A stretch of DNA of 64,000 nt from the NCBI GenBank assembly GCA_963691655.1, contig OY829326.1, positions 96,155,235 through 96,219,234 of the forward strand, read 5' to 3'. The notes beneath the pieces were generated by a model, which saw only the letters and a program-made list of their open reading frames with translations, was not told the origin of the DNA and made no database searches. A program made the translations under genes and the position numbers. This document shows positions 35,301 to 45,200 of the stretch, one piece after another. This stretch comes from Toxonevra muliebris (taxonomy: Eukaryota; Arthropoda; Insecta; Diptera; Pallopteridae). Within the stretch, counting starts at the first letter, position 1. Each line of letters begins with the position of its first letter.

Positions 35301-35673
35301 ACTCAAATTCGTTTTGGTCTAGAAAATCAATCGCTGAGTTGCTAAATTATTGTGAGGAAAGACAAAATCTCTCTCCCATTTCAGCCACCAAAATGGCACG
35401 TTGAGTCTCAGCTTTTTTTTAGTTTTAATTTTAATTATACTTACCATTAATTTCAATTCGCTCTTGTAATTCTTGAGCACGTTTCAGCTTCTCCACACCA
35501 TGCTCTATATGATAATAAATACTGGCGCCAAACATTAAATACGATATATAAAATATAAGTAAAAGTATCCATCGCTTTGGTGACATTACTCTATTACCGC
35601 AACAATTTCGCGTTTTATGTTGTTGAGAGGGAAAAGATGCTATTAATTTCGGAAAAAGATATAAATTCACCAT
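15022..35673 (-). CDS. two-pore-domain potassium channel (K2P/KCNK family) with long tail
   Basis: Six exons: 35445-35673, 24851-25152, 24521-24772, 24325-24428, 18576-18723, 15022-17325. Phases agree at every junction and total 3339 nt, 1112 residues plus stop. Order: M1 (about 35-56), extracellular cap, pore 1 with TVGYG at 135-139, M2 (148-172), M3 (201-222), pore 2 with TIGFG at 247-251, M4 (270-293), then a cytoplasmic tail of about 816 residues. Two pore loops and four membrane segments with GYG/GFG filters define K2P background K+ channels, which set resting potential as dimers. The tail is rich in Ser, Ala and RRxS motifs and is far longer than in mammalian members. Drosophila has about eleven K2P genes; I cannot say which is the ortholog. 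Intron 1 is 10.3 kb and intron 4 is 5.6 kb, both full of transposons. Confidence 0.95.
17326..18575 (-). other. intron 5 of the channel gene
   Basis: 1250 bp, A+T-rich, holding the 131-bp hAT MITE at 18249-18379. Nothing else recognised. Confidence 0.7.
18249..18379. mobile_element. miniature hAT element, 131 bp
   Basis: Ends CAGGGCCGCCCG and, in reverse complement, CAGGGCTGCCGG. Flanking 8-bp duplication AGCTTGGA (18241-18248) and AGCTTGGC (18380-18387), 7 of 8 identical. CAGGG...CCCTG ends with an 8-bp duplication are hAT hallmarks. No coding capacity. Confidence 0.75.
18576..18723 (-). CDS. K2P channel exon 5 (proximal tail)
   Basis: 148 nt from TTTCAG to GTAAAA. Joins exon 4 to give R-G-L-Q-S-K-K-L, then a helical, coiled-coil-like stretch (LSYLEQQLSTN...DVGYLRRILNELYILK). 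Phase 0 at its end matches exon 6. Confidence 0.9.
19034..20570. mobile_element. hAT-type element, 1537 bp, with perfect 8-bp duplication
   Basis: Ends CAGTGTTGCCAGAA and TTCTGGCAACACTG, flanked on both sides by CCCGTGAC (19026-19033 and 20571-20578), an intact 8-bp target duplication. Subterminal copies of TGACGATTTTT cluster at both ends (about 19068-19130 and 20492-20550). No transposase is readable; a 95-codon minus frame at 20210-20494 has no family pattern I know. It carries a LINE fragment (19560-19850). Confidence 0.85.
19560..19850 (-). pseudogene. LINE ORF2 C-terminal fragment
   Basis: Minus-strand frame reads DNDTTEHYLCSCPAFTRIRL then LLGNDVLSMNYVHTLPLPEL and ends at a stop at 19679-19677. 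The H-x3-C-x-C pattern before P-A-F is typical of the post-RT zinc region of jockey/R1-type LINEs. Only the end of the ORF and a short 3' tail remain. Confidence 0.6.
22392..22942. mobile_element. TTAA-flanked candidate MITE, 551 bp
   Basis: TTAA (22388-22391) then CCCATTAGCTCGC; right end in reverse complement CCCTCTACTGCATACG before TTAA (22943-22946). Both ends then hold a copy of ATGGGTNTT. Terminal identity is short. Confidence 0.4.
23582..24210. mobile_element. TGCCAAACGGTA MITE nested in the Tc1-like element
   Basis: Left TGCCAAACGGTATCAAAGTA and right, in reverse complement, TGCCAAACGGTACCAAAGTA, continuing as CTTGAG / CTCGAG and AAATTTT. About 37 terminal bases correspond. A further partial copy of the same end lies at 23503-23520. 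Another MITE sits inside. Confidence 0.65.
23850..24127. repeat. CAAGGTG repeat, copy 1 (innermost of the nest)
   Basis: Starts CAAGGTGTATTTATACC, then GGTGAAGTTACCA and a TTCTTCTTTCTTC tract, and later has CGCCATTATGACCCCAACAA and GCTATCACCTT. The same order of blocks recurs at 38034-38274, so this is a dispersed family with imperfect inverted ends. Exact ends approximate. Confidence 0.55.
24325..24428 (-). CDS. K2P channel exon 4 (M4)
   Basis: 104 nt from TTTACAG to GTATGT. Encodes FGGWFVVYQIFVIVWFIFSL and GYLLMIMTFIT, the fourth membrane segment, ending in phase 2. Confidence 0.93.
24521..24772 (-). CDS. K2P channel exon 3 (M3, pore 2)
   Basis: 252 nt, exactly 84 codons. Acceptor ATTATAG; the donor is GTTGGT, a weaker GT site than the other junctions. 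Codes for the basic M2-M3 loop (YRRYKKYK), M3 and the second filter TIGFGDYVP. Confidence 0.93.
24851..25152 (-). CDS. K2P channel exon 2 (cap, pore 1, M2)
   Basis: 302 nt from TTTTAG to GTAAGT; phase 0 out. Residues 77-177: cap helices with a possible bridging Cys (SSYCDKP) and a sequon at N108, pore helix, filter TVGYG (135-139) and M2 ending GLGEYFG. Confidence 0.95.
25807..25844. repeat. short perfect hairpin
   Basis: ATGATTTTCAATATAC and its exact complement are separated by AGGTAT: a 16-bp stem with a 6-nt loop. Pairing does not extend outward, so it is short for a microRNA precursor. Confidence 0.5.
26200..26650 (+). pseudogene. mariner-type transposase remnant
   Basis: Plus-strand frame gives STSTQADDDTNVSLVKAKI, a stop, EEPRLIQEIIAGELNMNTMA, a stop, then KNHFGQTKKFVR. 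This matches the N-terminal DNA-binding region of mariner transposases (I-x-E-E-L-N-M-S, H-L-x-M-x-K). GGAGGGACCAATAAAAGTTC at 26201-26220 resembles a mariner end. The catalytic part is missing. Confidence 0.6.
28981..29055 (-). CDS. possible glycine-rich alternative last exon
   Basis: On the minus strand an acceptor CGTTAG is followed by 24 codons (LTENNNGNGN, then D, six Gly, NRERHRR) and a stop at 28983-28981. It lies inside intron 1 on the gene's own strand. To follow exon 1 it would need a phase-1 frame; the Gly-rich frame as read is phase 0, so it would not join exon 1 directly in this frame. It may be chance simple sequence (a CCA/ATT repeat on the plus strand). Confidence 0.2.
   Translation of the reverse strand: MTENNNGNGNDGGGGGGNRERHRR
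29781..30096. mobile_element. PIF/Harbinger-type MITE, 316 bp
   Basis: Left GGCTGTGGTTATATTG and right, in reverse complement, GCGCCTGGTTATATTG, both leading into GCTCGG...GAACACC-type sequence; a 3-bp TAA flanks both ends (29778-29780 and 30097-30099). Interior repeats CACCGAGCAC / GTGCTCGGTG. Three-base TWA duplications are the PIF/Harbinger habit. Confidence 0.7.
32388..32470 (+). repeat. possible decayed tRNA-like sequence
   Basis: GGTTGCCATGGTAGAGTGAT then TAACGTGTGAATTC resembles the D-arm region of a tRNA-type SINE head, but no B box can be recognised after it. Weak. Confidence 0.25.
32544..33074. mobile_element. hAT-type MITE, 531 bp
   Basis: Ends CAGTGTTACCAC and, in reverse complement, CAGTGCTAAACC. 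Flanks CAGAACAC (32536-32543) and CTCAACAC (33075-33082) agree at 6 of 8 positions. Subterminal GATACATTTTT / GATACACTTTT motifs repeat at both ends. A poly(A) run of about 20 lies at 32851-32870. No transposase. Confidence 0.6.
34166..34882. repeat. long foldback (inverted) repeat
   Basis: Left arm 34166-34404 and right arm 34629-34882 are reverse complements with scattered mismatches: for example ACAAATACAACGCATGTTTG on the left against CAAACATGCGTTGTATTTGT on the right, and TTATCAACAGAT against ATCTGTTGATAA at the outer ends. The spacer is 224 bp. A transcript across it, such as the channel pre-mRNA, would form a stem of about 240 bp. No terminal duplication or coding content seen. Confidence 0.8.
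35445..35673 (-). CDS. K2P channel exon 1 (N-terminus and M1)
   Basis: ATG at 35673 in good context (AAAATGG), donor GTAAGT after 35445, phase 1. Encodes residues 1-76: a short basic N-terminus then M1 WILLLIFYISYLMFGASIYY with the following HIE, matching the G-A-x-x-F/Y-x-x-x-E end of M1 in the family. Confidence 0.9.
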
Positions 35674-36189
35674 TTTGGAATGATATTTAAAAAATAATTT
35701 AATCGGATAAAATGTTTAAGTCATTTTAAAATAAACTAAACTTTTGCACACATGTATTGCGTGAAAGAATTGCCACTAAACTGAGACGATTGTTTTATTA
35801 TTTTTTTTTTTTCTTTAATATTATCATATCAGAAATTCAGGTATCAATCAGAAAAAAATAAGAAAAAATAAATAAACAATTTCTTATTACAAAAAAAAAA
35901 AAAACAATGCCCTAATCAAACCAAAAATTATTATTGAAATGTTTTTTTTTTTATGACGTTTTAGTTAAGTGTTTGAAAAATGATTAATATCAGTTAAATT
36001 GATTAAAAGTACAATAGTAATAATGATCAAGTATAATGTACTTGGACATATGTAGATATCTGATGTTAGACAATACATAAATACAACCTAGCAACAAAAA
36101 TTAATTATTTTATCCAACTTCCTGGGTATATTAGTTATTATTATTATAAGTATATATTTCTTCTTTTTTTTTTTGGATATTTAGCTTAG
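35674..36189 (-). promoter_or_regulatory. 5' flank / likely 5' UTR of the channel gene
   Basis: A+T-rich, with T and A runs near 35800 and 35890. The 5' UTR must start here or further upstream, but I see no clear TATA box, initiator or splice acceptor to place the transcription start. Confidence 0.3.
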
Positions 36190-36191
36190 TA

Positions 36192-37356
36192 AAGCGCGGT
36201 TCACGCAAAATTGGCACGCAGGAAAGTTGCTGTATCGTTTTAACCAGAACACTCAGAATAACAAATAATGCATTAAATGATAAGTTTAATATTGTGTTTT
36301 AATACTATAATATTAAAAGATTTAAATTTCTTTGTTGTGCAAAAAGTTCCGGGTATTTCTTTTAATGGACCCCATCAACCTTTGAACATCCGCTCTGGAT
36401 ACTTTTGCGGCTATTTGGTTCCTTTTTAGTAACATTGAATTCACATTTTTGACATTTCGATCGGTCGAAGCTGAGGGGAATTGGGTGGATTCATATATTT
36501 GGGCACTACATCTACTTTATTTGTCTGATACCAATCCATGGTTTCCTTAGAGTAGTGGCAACTGGCTAAATCAGGCCAAAACTTCACTGGCGAATGGTGG
36601 TGACGAACAAATGGCAATAGTGGTTTCGAAAGGCACTCTTTGATGTAAATATCAGACGTCATAGAAGAGGATGTCACAAATGCCCTGGATTTGAGACCAC
36701 AGCTGCAAATAACCTGCCACACCATTGCTTTCTTTGCAAATTTATCCACTTTTATATACTCAAATTTTGAGGGTACATTACCACGATTCGTTGCCATATA
36801 AAATTTTTGACCTGGATACTGTTTAAGATCAAATTTTACGTATGATTCGTCATCCACAATAATGCATCCATTGAATTTGATCAAAACATTATTATAAAGA
36901 AGACGAGCACGTTTTTTGGCCAGTAAATTCTGTTTGTCTGTTCTATTTGGATATTTTATAGCACGATAGCACTTTAGCCCAGCTTTTATGCGTATTCGTC
37001 TAGCAGTACTTTTGCTGGTATTGAATTTTTTGGCACGATCGCTATCCGATAGTTCGGGATTGCTTTTGATGGACCTCAAGATCTTTTCCTTTAATTTTAG
37101 GTTGGTGGTTCTCGTTTTGTTCACAACTTTTTTAGCTCTTTCAACAGTAAGAGTTTCTTTATATCGTTTTATAATTTTCTATTTGCAGCTTTCTTTGTGC
37201 ACACAATCACCAACTTGCGATCAATTAATATGAAAAATTTATCAACTAACGGTAACGGTATTGTAAACAAATCCCAGTAAAAAAATTGTTGTTCTTATGA
37301 CTAGGGGCGACGTGGTGACCACAACAAAGCGTGCCAATTTAACGTGAACCGCGCTT
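36192..37356 (-). mobile_element. DD37E Tc1/mariner-superfamily element, 1165 bp
   Basis: Inverted ends of about 28 bp: AAGCGCGGTTCACG at 36192 and, in reverse complement, AAGCGCGGTTCACG at the other end (37356), continuing as CAAAATTGGCACGC and TTAAATTGGCACGC. TA flanks both sides (36190-36191, 37357-37358). It carries a broken transposase. Its very similar ends suggest a fairly recent insertion. It sits about 520 bp upstream of the channel's first coding exon. Confidence 0.88.
36322..37178 (-). pseudogene. DD37E transposase, frameshifted
   Basis: Open from 37178, with a helix-turn-helix region (LSDSDRAKKFNTSKSTARRI), then IIVDDESYVKFDL (first Asp), FWPDLASCHYSKETMDWY (second Asp) and NSPQLRPIE (Glu). 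Counting from the second Asp, 37 residues lie before the Glu, so the triad is DD37E, a group described from mosquitoes. The frame stops just after RPIE at 36441; the C-terminus (LLKRNQIAAKVSRADVQRLM...) continues in another frame to 36322. The N-terminal start is uncertain: the frame opens after a stop and no ATG is evident. Confidence 0.8.
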
Positions 37357-37358
37357 TA

Positions 37359-38033
37359 GATCTCCGATGTACATAAGAAAGTCTTAGTATTATATATTTC
37401 TGTTCTATGATAGCAGCTGAGTAGCTCACATATATTTGCTGTGTTATTAAAATTACGAAAATTAATAAAGACCAAGGATTTGTGATCTTTGCTGTTGACT
37501 AACCAAAATGATTCCCCCACATATACAAGTACTAAGAACTGAGCCGATCACAGGCCTTTTTTTTTGCAATTCCGTGGCTTCCATAGAGCAGTATAGGGGA
37601 TTGTCCTGGTGGCCTCTATTTCTAAAATAATATTTTTAAAATTTTAAAATACTTTTAATTTTTTTATAATAGTGCCAAACAGTCAAACTTCCTTCGGAAA
37701 AATTGCCAACATATCTACCAGTTGCATACAATAAAAACATCCTCAGCATCGCTGAGTGTGCCACACACCACAAATTCGTCATGACTTCCTGTATCCCCAA
37801 AGAGCCCATGATTTCCAAGTTAAGAATAATAATAATTTTTGAAATTAGCTAAGTTGGAAGAGAAATATTGAAGAATCGCAAGCAGGTGAAATTCAGACCC
37901 CACCTATTATATTATTTATTTGTTTCAACCTCTTCTATCACCTTCTTTTGTCTTGACCCTGATCACCCTGTATATGAGAATAAAAGTAACAACAACGAGA
38001 CAAATTTGTCAATATTTCAAAATAATGTTTATG
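37359..38033. other. intergenic, nothing assigned
   Basis: No recognisable gene, repeat end or conserved frame. Confidence 0.4.
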
Positions 38034-38274
38034 CCAAGGTGGAGTTACCAACAACACAATCTTCTTCTTTTTTTTATGGCGCCATTTTTGTTTGTGGTGT
38101 GAACGCTGATTGTCAAAATATTGTTTACCTTTGATTGTTGGTTTACTTTCTTTTTCCGCCATAATGGCCGCAACAACAAAGTTGTATTGTTCTGTCATTA
38201 TGGCCACAACAACAAAACACTGTGGTTGTTATCGTAGTACTGCTGCTATCACCTTCTATAAAAATTCATCTTGG
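38034..38274. repeat. CAAGGTG repeat, copy 2
   Basis: Begins CCAAGGTGGAGTTACCAACA, then a TTCTTCTTTTTTTTATGGCG tract, CGCCATAATGGCCGCAACAA and GCTATCACCTTC, and ends ATCTTGG. Same block order as 23850-24127. An internal near-repeat (CATTATGGCCACAACAACAA) shortens one half. Confidence 0.55.
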
Positions 38275-40342
38275 TTTACGCATAAACAGTTTTATCATCA
38301 TATAGTTAAACATTTCCTCTTCTCGTTGGTTTGAGAATAATGAATTATGATGTAAACAAATTCTCTCTTTCTCTCTCTAATGAGCGTCATTGTGAATATC
38401 AAAGAGGATGATCCTAGTTCTTTATTTTGAGATTAAAATTATTTTTTCAACCAAGATTTTTCGAAGGGGGGAACTTTACTTTTTTTATTATAGTTTTACA
38501 AACAGAAATGAATTAAATTCCTTCTATGTTTTTCATTAATACTAATGCTTTGCATTTACCATTAGCATTGCAACCCCTTCTTAAAATAACACAAATCTCT
38601 CATTCATTCAAGTTCAATTCAAGTTTTACCTCACGTGGCACATTCATTTATTGTAAACTGTAGCTAAAAGCAATAAATTTATAACCGTTTATATTTTTAT
38701 TTTTGTCTACAAAAAACTTTTATTTATTTTGTTTTCTAAGAAAACTTAGTCGCATCTAGTTACTACATTTCCTTTATTGCTTTTATCATCTTGAAGCTAA
38801 CATGATAGTGTGCTTTCTGTAAAACTTAACTGAGCTACTGGGTTAAAAAAAAATAGCTACTATCTTGATTTCTAGCACTCATAATCTTTATGTACTTGAG
38901 AATTTCAAAATACATTGAAATCCTAAGTTAATAAATAATAAATGAATTTGTGAAGCATTTAGTCTAATACTTTTCTTTCGAACCCTGTGTAGAGATAAGT
39001 TCACCATCTAACTACATGTCAATATACGTAAGTTAAATTGAGGCGTTTAATTACTTTTTATTGGGGATTTTTAATAGTTCAACACAAGGAGGATTTTTAT
39101 TTGAACTTTGATTTATGACGTTATGTTTATTGGATTTTAATTTGTAATTATTGAAAGTATTAAACTGATAATACTCCAATATTAGTAATCAAACAAAGAG
39201 AAATTATATAGAAATGTTTAAGTAATCGATTACTAAATATTTTGAATTGCAAGCAGTGGATTACTAAATCTTTTTAATTGTAAGCAATCGATTGCCAAAT
39301 CATTTTATTTGTGAATAAGAATAAAAAAAATCACTTACAAAAGTTCAGTTCTCATGTAAAACAACTTAAGAATCTTGTAAAAGTAAATGCTGGAAATTTT
39401 TCAACAAAAAGATAATTTTTCAAAAATGATCACAAGCGTGTGTTGCCCACTTCAGTTTGTAGTATATTCAGAGGAATTTTTTATGTATACTTAACAAAGT
39501 AACTCGGTATGTAGTTAGATAAAAATAGTCGTTAAAAAGTACTTCATATTGTAGTTAATAAGATATATTTTCTTTTTCTATTATGACGTTATTTTATTTT
39601 TTTTTAATTGAATTAAAAAATGATAACAATTTAACAATCTTTCCAAGCGTTTTTTTTGTTTTTCATTTTTGTTTAGTGTGAACTTTTTATAATGCACGCT
39701 ATAAAAAGATGGTTTTGTAAATTTATGACGTTTATAATTATTAAGGCCTGACACTTCTGGAGTGGTTTGTTGTCAGACTTATAGGTGCGCTATAAATTTA
39801 TTTTATTATTGTCTCTATTATTGTGTTTAATGTATGGTTTTTGATTTTTAGGTTTGGTGTATCTCTTTTGGTTGATATATCACCGAATTTTTTATTTATT
39901 ATTCTAGCAACAAGCATAAATTTTGATTTGTCAAAATATAATAAATAAAAATATATTTACGTGGAAATTGTAGTGGAAAATTTCGTAGTATGAGCTTTTA
40001 TCATGGCGTCAGCAAAAAGTACCTCACCCATATACAAATACGTAAATATATTAGAATAAACATACATATTTTGAATTTTTAATATGTCACAAAATAACCG
40101 GAGTAGATTTATTTTACGTGATCAATAGCTGCTGGTGTTCATTATTAGTAATTCAATATTTCACAGTAAGCATAAAATATTAGTCAAGTAATTTTATATG
40201 AAATATTATATTTACATAATATTTATATTTCTTCTGTTATTCCAATTATGATTTTAAAAAGTACCTATTATGGTTCAAAAGAAAAAATATTCTGCTTAAA
40301 TCATTATAAAATTTGTTTCGATATTATCAGTTCAATTTCAGT
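38275..40342. other. A+T-rich intergenic stretch
   Basis: No coding frame, splice chain or element end recognised. Confidence 0.45.
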
Positions 40343-40742
40343 TTAACCCTTTAATGTCGTTTTTAATGAAAAAATATGTGATGTGTAGACAGATGGGATG
40401 AGAACGAAAGTCTCTCTTTTTAAGATGTTATTTAAAAATTTTTTTTAGAAGCATGCACTATGCCTGTGGTCATAAGATAGGCTTAATCTAAGCTCAAAAT
40501 TATAAATTATATACAAACCATATGCTTTTTTGGTATATATCTGGAATCATTTACGGTACAGTACTGACATTGTCATACTACAGAAAAAATGTGGTTAAAA
40601 AGGGGGTGTGGCATCTCCCATATTATCTGAATATTCACTATGGAATATCGCAGGAACAATTTGAAGTATGTACTAAAATTTAGTATGGAAGTATTATTTG
40701 TCCATGGCTTTCTGTTTTAATAAAATAACAAATAATATCTAA

Positions 40743-41040
40743 GGGGCCGTTCACATATTACGTAACGCGCAAGAGAGAGGGGGGGGGGGGGGGTGCTACA
40801 ATTGGTTGCAAAGTGTTACATGGGGGAAGAAGGGGTCATCAATCGCGTTACATAACGTCGATTTTATACTATCGATTATAGATGACTTCAAAATTACACA
40901 AGTTTATAAAATGAATTTTCGCCCACTGAATTCGAAAATCATGGCTAAAATTTTTATATAATTTAAAAATTATATCTCAGGCTAGAAATGTCCGGTTGTT
41001 CTTAATACCAAATGAAAAAAAAACAAATTGCATTTATATT
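40743..41040. repeat. G-rich repeat, left part
   Basis: AGGGGCCGTTCACATATTAC and GTAACGCGCAAG precede a run of about 15 G, then TGTTACATGGGGGAAGAAGG and CGCGTTACATAACGTCG, which inverts the opening GTTACGTAA-type motif. Its right counterpart appears at 41568-41650. Confidence 0.45.
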
Positions 41041-41051
41041 TGAATATTCTA

Positions 41052-41517
41052 TAAGTGGTTGTTCAGACGGGAGCAAACATGAAACGCCTGGACAGGCGTG
41101 TCGTATTCACATGAGTGCAACCATGGCGGACTTTTTCTAATCGGTGGTGGTTGGAATTTTGTCACTTTTTCTTGTGCTCATTAAGATAGGTTCTTTTGTT
41201 TGCAAAAAATAAAAAATAAAAGCACCAATCTCTTAAGAAATTAAAATAAGTATATAACAAAAATAGCAAGAAAATGAAGACTGTGTGTGCCGTAGATGCG
41301 CATTGTTTGTTTCCGTTTATGTTGTCTGTTCAACTTCTAAAAAATTATGAGGGAAAGTGGCAAAATCGGAACAATATGAACATTGAACATTCATCAATGC
41401 GCCGATTTTTATTTTTGGATTTTCGGTGCAACTCTGCTATCTCTTTCTATCTACCTATTTCTTCTACCTTCCTCTTTCAGACATGATTTATGCCCGCATT
41501 CGTCTGAACAGCCACTA
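41052..41517. mobile_element. MITE with GTTCAGACG ends, splitting the G-rich repeat
   Basis: Left TAAGTGGTTGTTCAGACG and right, in reverse complement, TTAGTGGCTGTTCAGACG: 16 of 18 agree. No clear target duplication. A+T-rich interior without transposase. Confidence 0.55.
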
Positions 41518-41567
41518 AGGGATATTATGGAAGTACAATGCTTCAAAATGACGAAAAAAAATTGTTT

Positions 41568-41650
41568 GTGTTACTAGGGGGGGAGGAGGAGGGGGGGGGG
41601 TGGGTTGGAGGCTTTTTGTTACGATGTGTTACAACCAGGGGGCAGGAGCC
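41568..41650. repeat. G-rich repeat, right part
   Basis: TGTGTTACTAG then long G runs, GTGTTACAACCAGGGGGCAG and AAAATTGGTTCCTAAC. Shares the GTTACA / G-run / ATTGGT vocabulary of 40743-40860, so the two are probably halves of one element split by the MITE at 41052-41517. Confidence 0.4.
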
Positions 41651-42259
41651 AAAATTGGTTCCTAACTGTGAATATGAATGAGAAGTAACAACAGAAAGAA
41701 AGATGTACTTTATATGGGAGAGTGCGCCATCTGTATGTCAAATGCAAAATCTGGCATACAGATGACGTTATTTTCTGTTATTCTTAAAATCGAAGAACCG
41801 TGGCGGCATTTCAACCTTTTTTTTTAATTTTTAAGTTACATTTGATGAAATTAGAAGATTTAATTTTAAAACTGTGAAGTTGAAAAAAAATATCTCATTA
41901 AAACAAATGAATTTATTTTGGGACATAAGTGCCCCTATGTGCGTCAAGAGTGGTATTTATTACAGTTCATTTCTCATTTTAGTTCATAACAAATAGTATC
42001 GGCTTTTATCAAAACTAAATACAAAAAATAAGCTGAATTCAAAAATATAAAAATTATAGATTCTGCAGTTATTTTAAAAACACAGAAAAAATCACAAAAA
42101 ACAAACTTGATTTTTTTTTTGATGGCTTAAAAGGGAAATGCAGAATTGGATCATAATGAGTGATACCATGAACAAATGAAAACAAAGGGCGGTCAAAATA
42201 ACACAAAAAATTGCGAAATCTATTTGGGACATATATGGCCTTGCTCGTGAAAGGGTTAA

Positions 42260-45200
42260 TATAACATGTAGAAGCTCACTATATTTTTTACCTATTAAAT
42301 TTAGACTATACAGGACGAACTATGTTTAAAATTATTTTCCTCGTGTAATATGTAGAAACTTTAACAACTTATTCGACTTATTCTTTGGGTCGCACTAAAA
42401 AACCTGATGATTCTATATCTGTAGTTGTATTGAATACTCACTGGAATAAACGCAACTAATTACACCTTTTTCGCGCAAGCAATGCAGTGCAGACTGCGAT
42501 TGCATCGATCACCGATCTGTGTGTTATTTAGATGCGTCCCTCGGTCGTATAGGGCGGAAGAAGGGTTACAGAACATTCAATGTTTTGTCAAATGCAAAAT
42601 TATTGTTGCATCAATCTTTAAGTACCAATAACTTTGTGTAAACAAAATTTAATGCCAAAAACCGGTAAGCAGTTTTTTTTAATGGTTGGTTCAATGCAAT
42701 AATTTAAAATATGCCTTCACATGGATGGGGCTAATTCGACCTACGTTAAGTTAAATTATATAAAATCATTTTTACCTATGTTTTTTATAATTAATATAAT
42801 AAAAATGAATTTTGCGAAAATTTTAAATTTTATGTAAATTTTCTTTGGGAAACTTTTCACTATTTTTACTTTCAGAAAAGGGAAATGATAAAACATAAAT
42901 CAGTCATAAATCTACTAGAATTACTGAAAAGTTTAATGGTTCAAAATATAAAATAAATGTCTTCCTCTACTATTTTATACAACATTTATATAGAACCAAT
43001 GTAGGTATGCTTAAAATCTGAATTTATTGATATATTGGTAAAAACATATGGGGAAATCACCCAATATCTATAGCAGAGTTGGAATTAATTGTACAATAAG
43101 TACCTAATAAATTTAATGTACGAAATATGAACCACTTTTTCGAGTCATAAGATCAAATTCTGCAATCAAATTTAGTAAAACTTTGAAAAATTAATGGCGA
43201 AAATGTAACAAAAAAATTATTTTTGCATACAAACTACTTTCCAAATTTTTAGTTAAATCATCTATTTAGAATAACTAAAATTACTTTCAACTATTTTGAT
43301 TATTTTGCAAATTCAAAAGCAATTGTATTTTAAATTGCTAAAAATTTATGTAAAATTAAATAAATTAAGGAACAACAAAAACAATTCCCATGTATATTAT
43401 TACGTAATCAGAAGTTTTCGATATTTTAATAAGAGATCTTAAGAGGGAGATTGAATTTTTTGGTCGACCATTGTTTGTACATATATAAAATGGTCATTGT
43501 CCATTTAATATATTTAGCAGTTAAAAATTAATTTTATTTTATTTTCTCATTTGTTTTAGATATTAACATTTATTTTTTGTATGCCGTTGTACTTTTTTAT
43601 TTTTATTTTTTTTTTAATATTCAGAACATTTATTGTTCAAAAAAAAAAAATAATAAATTATTGTTTACATTATAACATGTGCATTGAATTCCAATTGTAA
43701 TATTGTAAAGTGTCACACTTGTAAGTAAATATGTAGATCTCTAGTTGATCGTGATTTTTTAGGAATTGAATCAATGCAGGTCACAGACTGTTTCCAGTTG
43801 CCAGAACTACGCCCTCTTAGATTTAAATGCACTATACACCGTAAATAAAAGGCGGTTCATATGACATTCTATCTAAAATATATATAATTTAAGACGTTAT
43901 TAATTAGAATACCTGCGTCACTAAGAAACAAAAATATTTATTACCTCATTTTCATTGGAAGTATAGCTTACATTTTTCTTATCTTCCAGACAATAAATTG
44001 CGAATTGTGTTTGCTCATTCTTCCTGTTGCTGCAAATACTTCAAAGTTCATATTTTACTTGTTTTTTTTTTCCAATTTGCCTACCAAAAAACTGAATAGA
44101 CAAAAAAGGCTTAAATGGAGTGCGGGGATTTTTTTTTATGCCCACCACTGTTAACTAAAATTGCCATATTATCGTACTATGTTCGTACAATAAAATGTGT
44201 GAAAATTTGTTTTATCATAAAAACACGTGAAAACATAAAATGAACACATGAAATCATTTCAGTTCAAGCAAATGAAAACACGGGCAGAAAGTTGCAATAA
44301 TTTAAATTTGTTGCACATAAAATTGACGATCGCTTTTAATTAGTATCTACATTTTATTATAAGATAATTTACGCGTAATATCCTACTACTTATATAGAAA
44401 TATTTCATCTTACTTTTTGACTAAATAAATATTGACGTAAAAAAGTTATATACCAATTCTTTCCTATTGATTTAATAAATTTACGTGATCGAGACGAACA
44501 AAAACGTATAAAATTTTATAACCTTTTCAAATAGTTTAGTATGTATTAAAGAAGTCGATCGTAAAACAAATGTCAAATAGTAAAATTTATTGGTGTATAT
44601 AATTTTTCTAACTGGTAGTTATTTATTCTTGACTCACTAAAATCCAGTTAGCTGCATACAGCCGTGGATTAACACTTGAGCAAATTAAGCACTTGCTTGG
44701 TTGGGGCACCAAGATTTTTCAGTTCATTTACTTATAATACTGTATTCAGTGTTGCCATTGCCCAAAATTTTTTTAACCAAAATTTACAAAAAAAATAAGT
44801 TTTTATTTTAACTAACTACCTGCTACAGAAGTTGTTAATCCAATGGAGAAACAAATTTATTTATATTATTACATTGTAGAGAATTTCGCGTTTTTTCTGG
44901 TGATTTGATGAAACCAAGTTTTTCTGAAAGTTTAGATTGTAAATGGAAAAGAAATTTCTTCAGGTTAGCGATTTTTTATTTTTTTTTTTCATTTGGAAAT
45001 TTCTGGTTTAGTCTTTGGTTGAGGCGGAGTAGTATCATTTAAATGCAAATATTTTTTTCGGGTACGAGGAATCTGAATCTGTAATTTATTTTTACCAATA
45101 ACGGCCGCTAGGGTGCGCTTTAGTGCAATCCTTAAAAATTTAAATGTTTAGATTTGATCCACTATGGCGAAAAAATATGTGAAGTGCAAAATAAGGAAAA

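Larger units (their letters stand above)
25153..35444 (-). other. intron 1 of the channel gene
   Basis: 10.3 kb between M1 and pore-1 exons. Contains a 16-bp hairpin, a mariner remnant, a candidate extra exon, a Harbinger MITE, a hAT MITE and a long foldback repeat. Segments 26650-28980, 30100-32380 and 33083-34165 are A+T-rich with nothing assigned. Confidence 0.7.
40347..42255. mobile_element. TTAA-flanked composite, about 1.9 kb (tentative)
   Basis: TTAA (40343-40346) then CCCTTTAATGTCG; right end GTGAAAGGG then TTAA (42256-42259). Only the first six terminal bases match, so the pairing of these two ends is uncertain. It encloses the G-rich repeat and a further MITE. Confidence 0.3.

Noticed and set aside
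44137..44765. hAT element between the CAGTGGTGGGCA and CAGTGTTGCCA ends
   Set aside because: The two ends differ from each other and no 8-bp duplication is seen.
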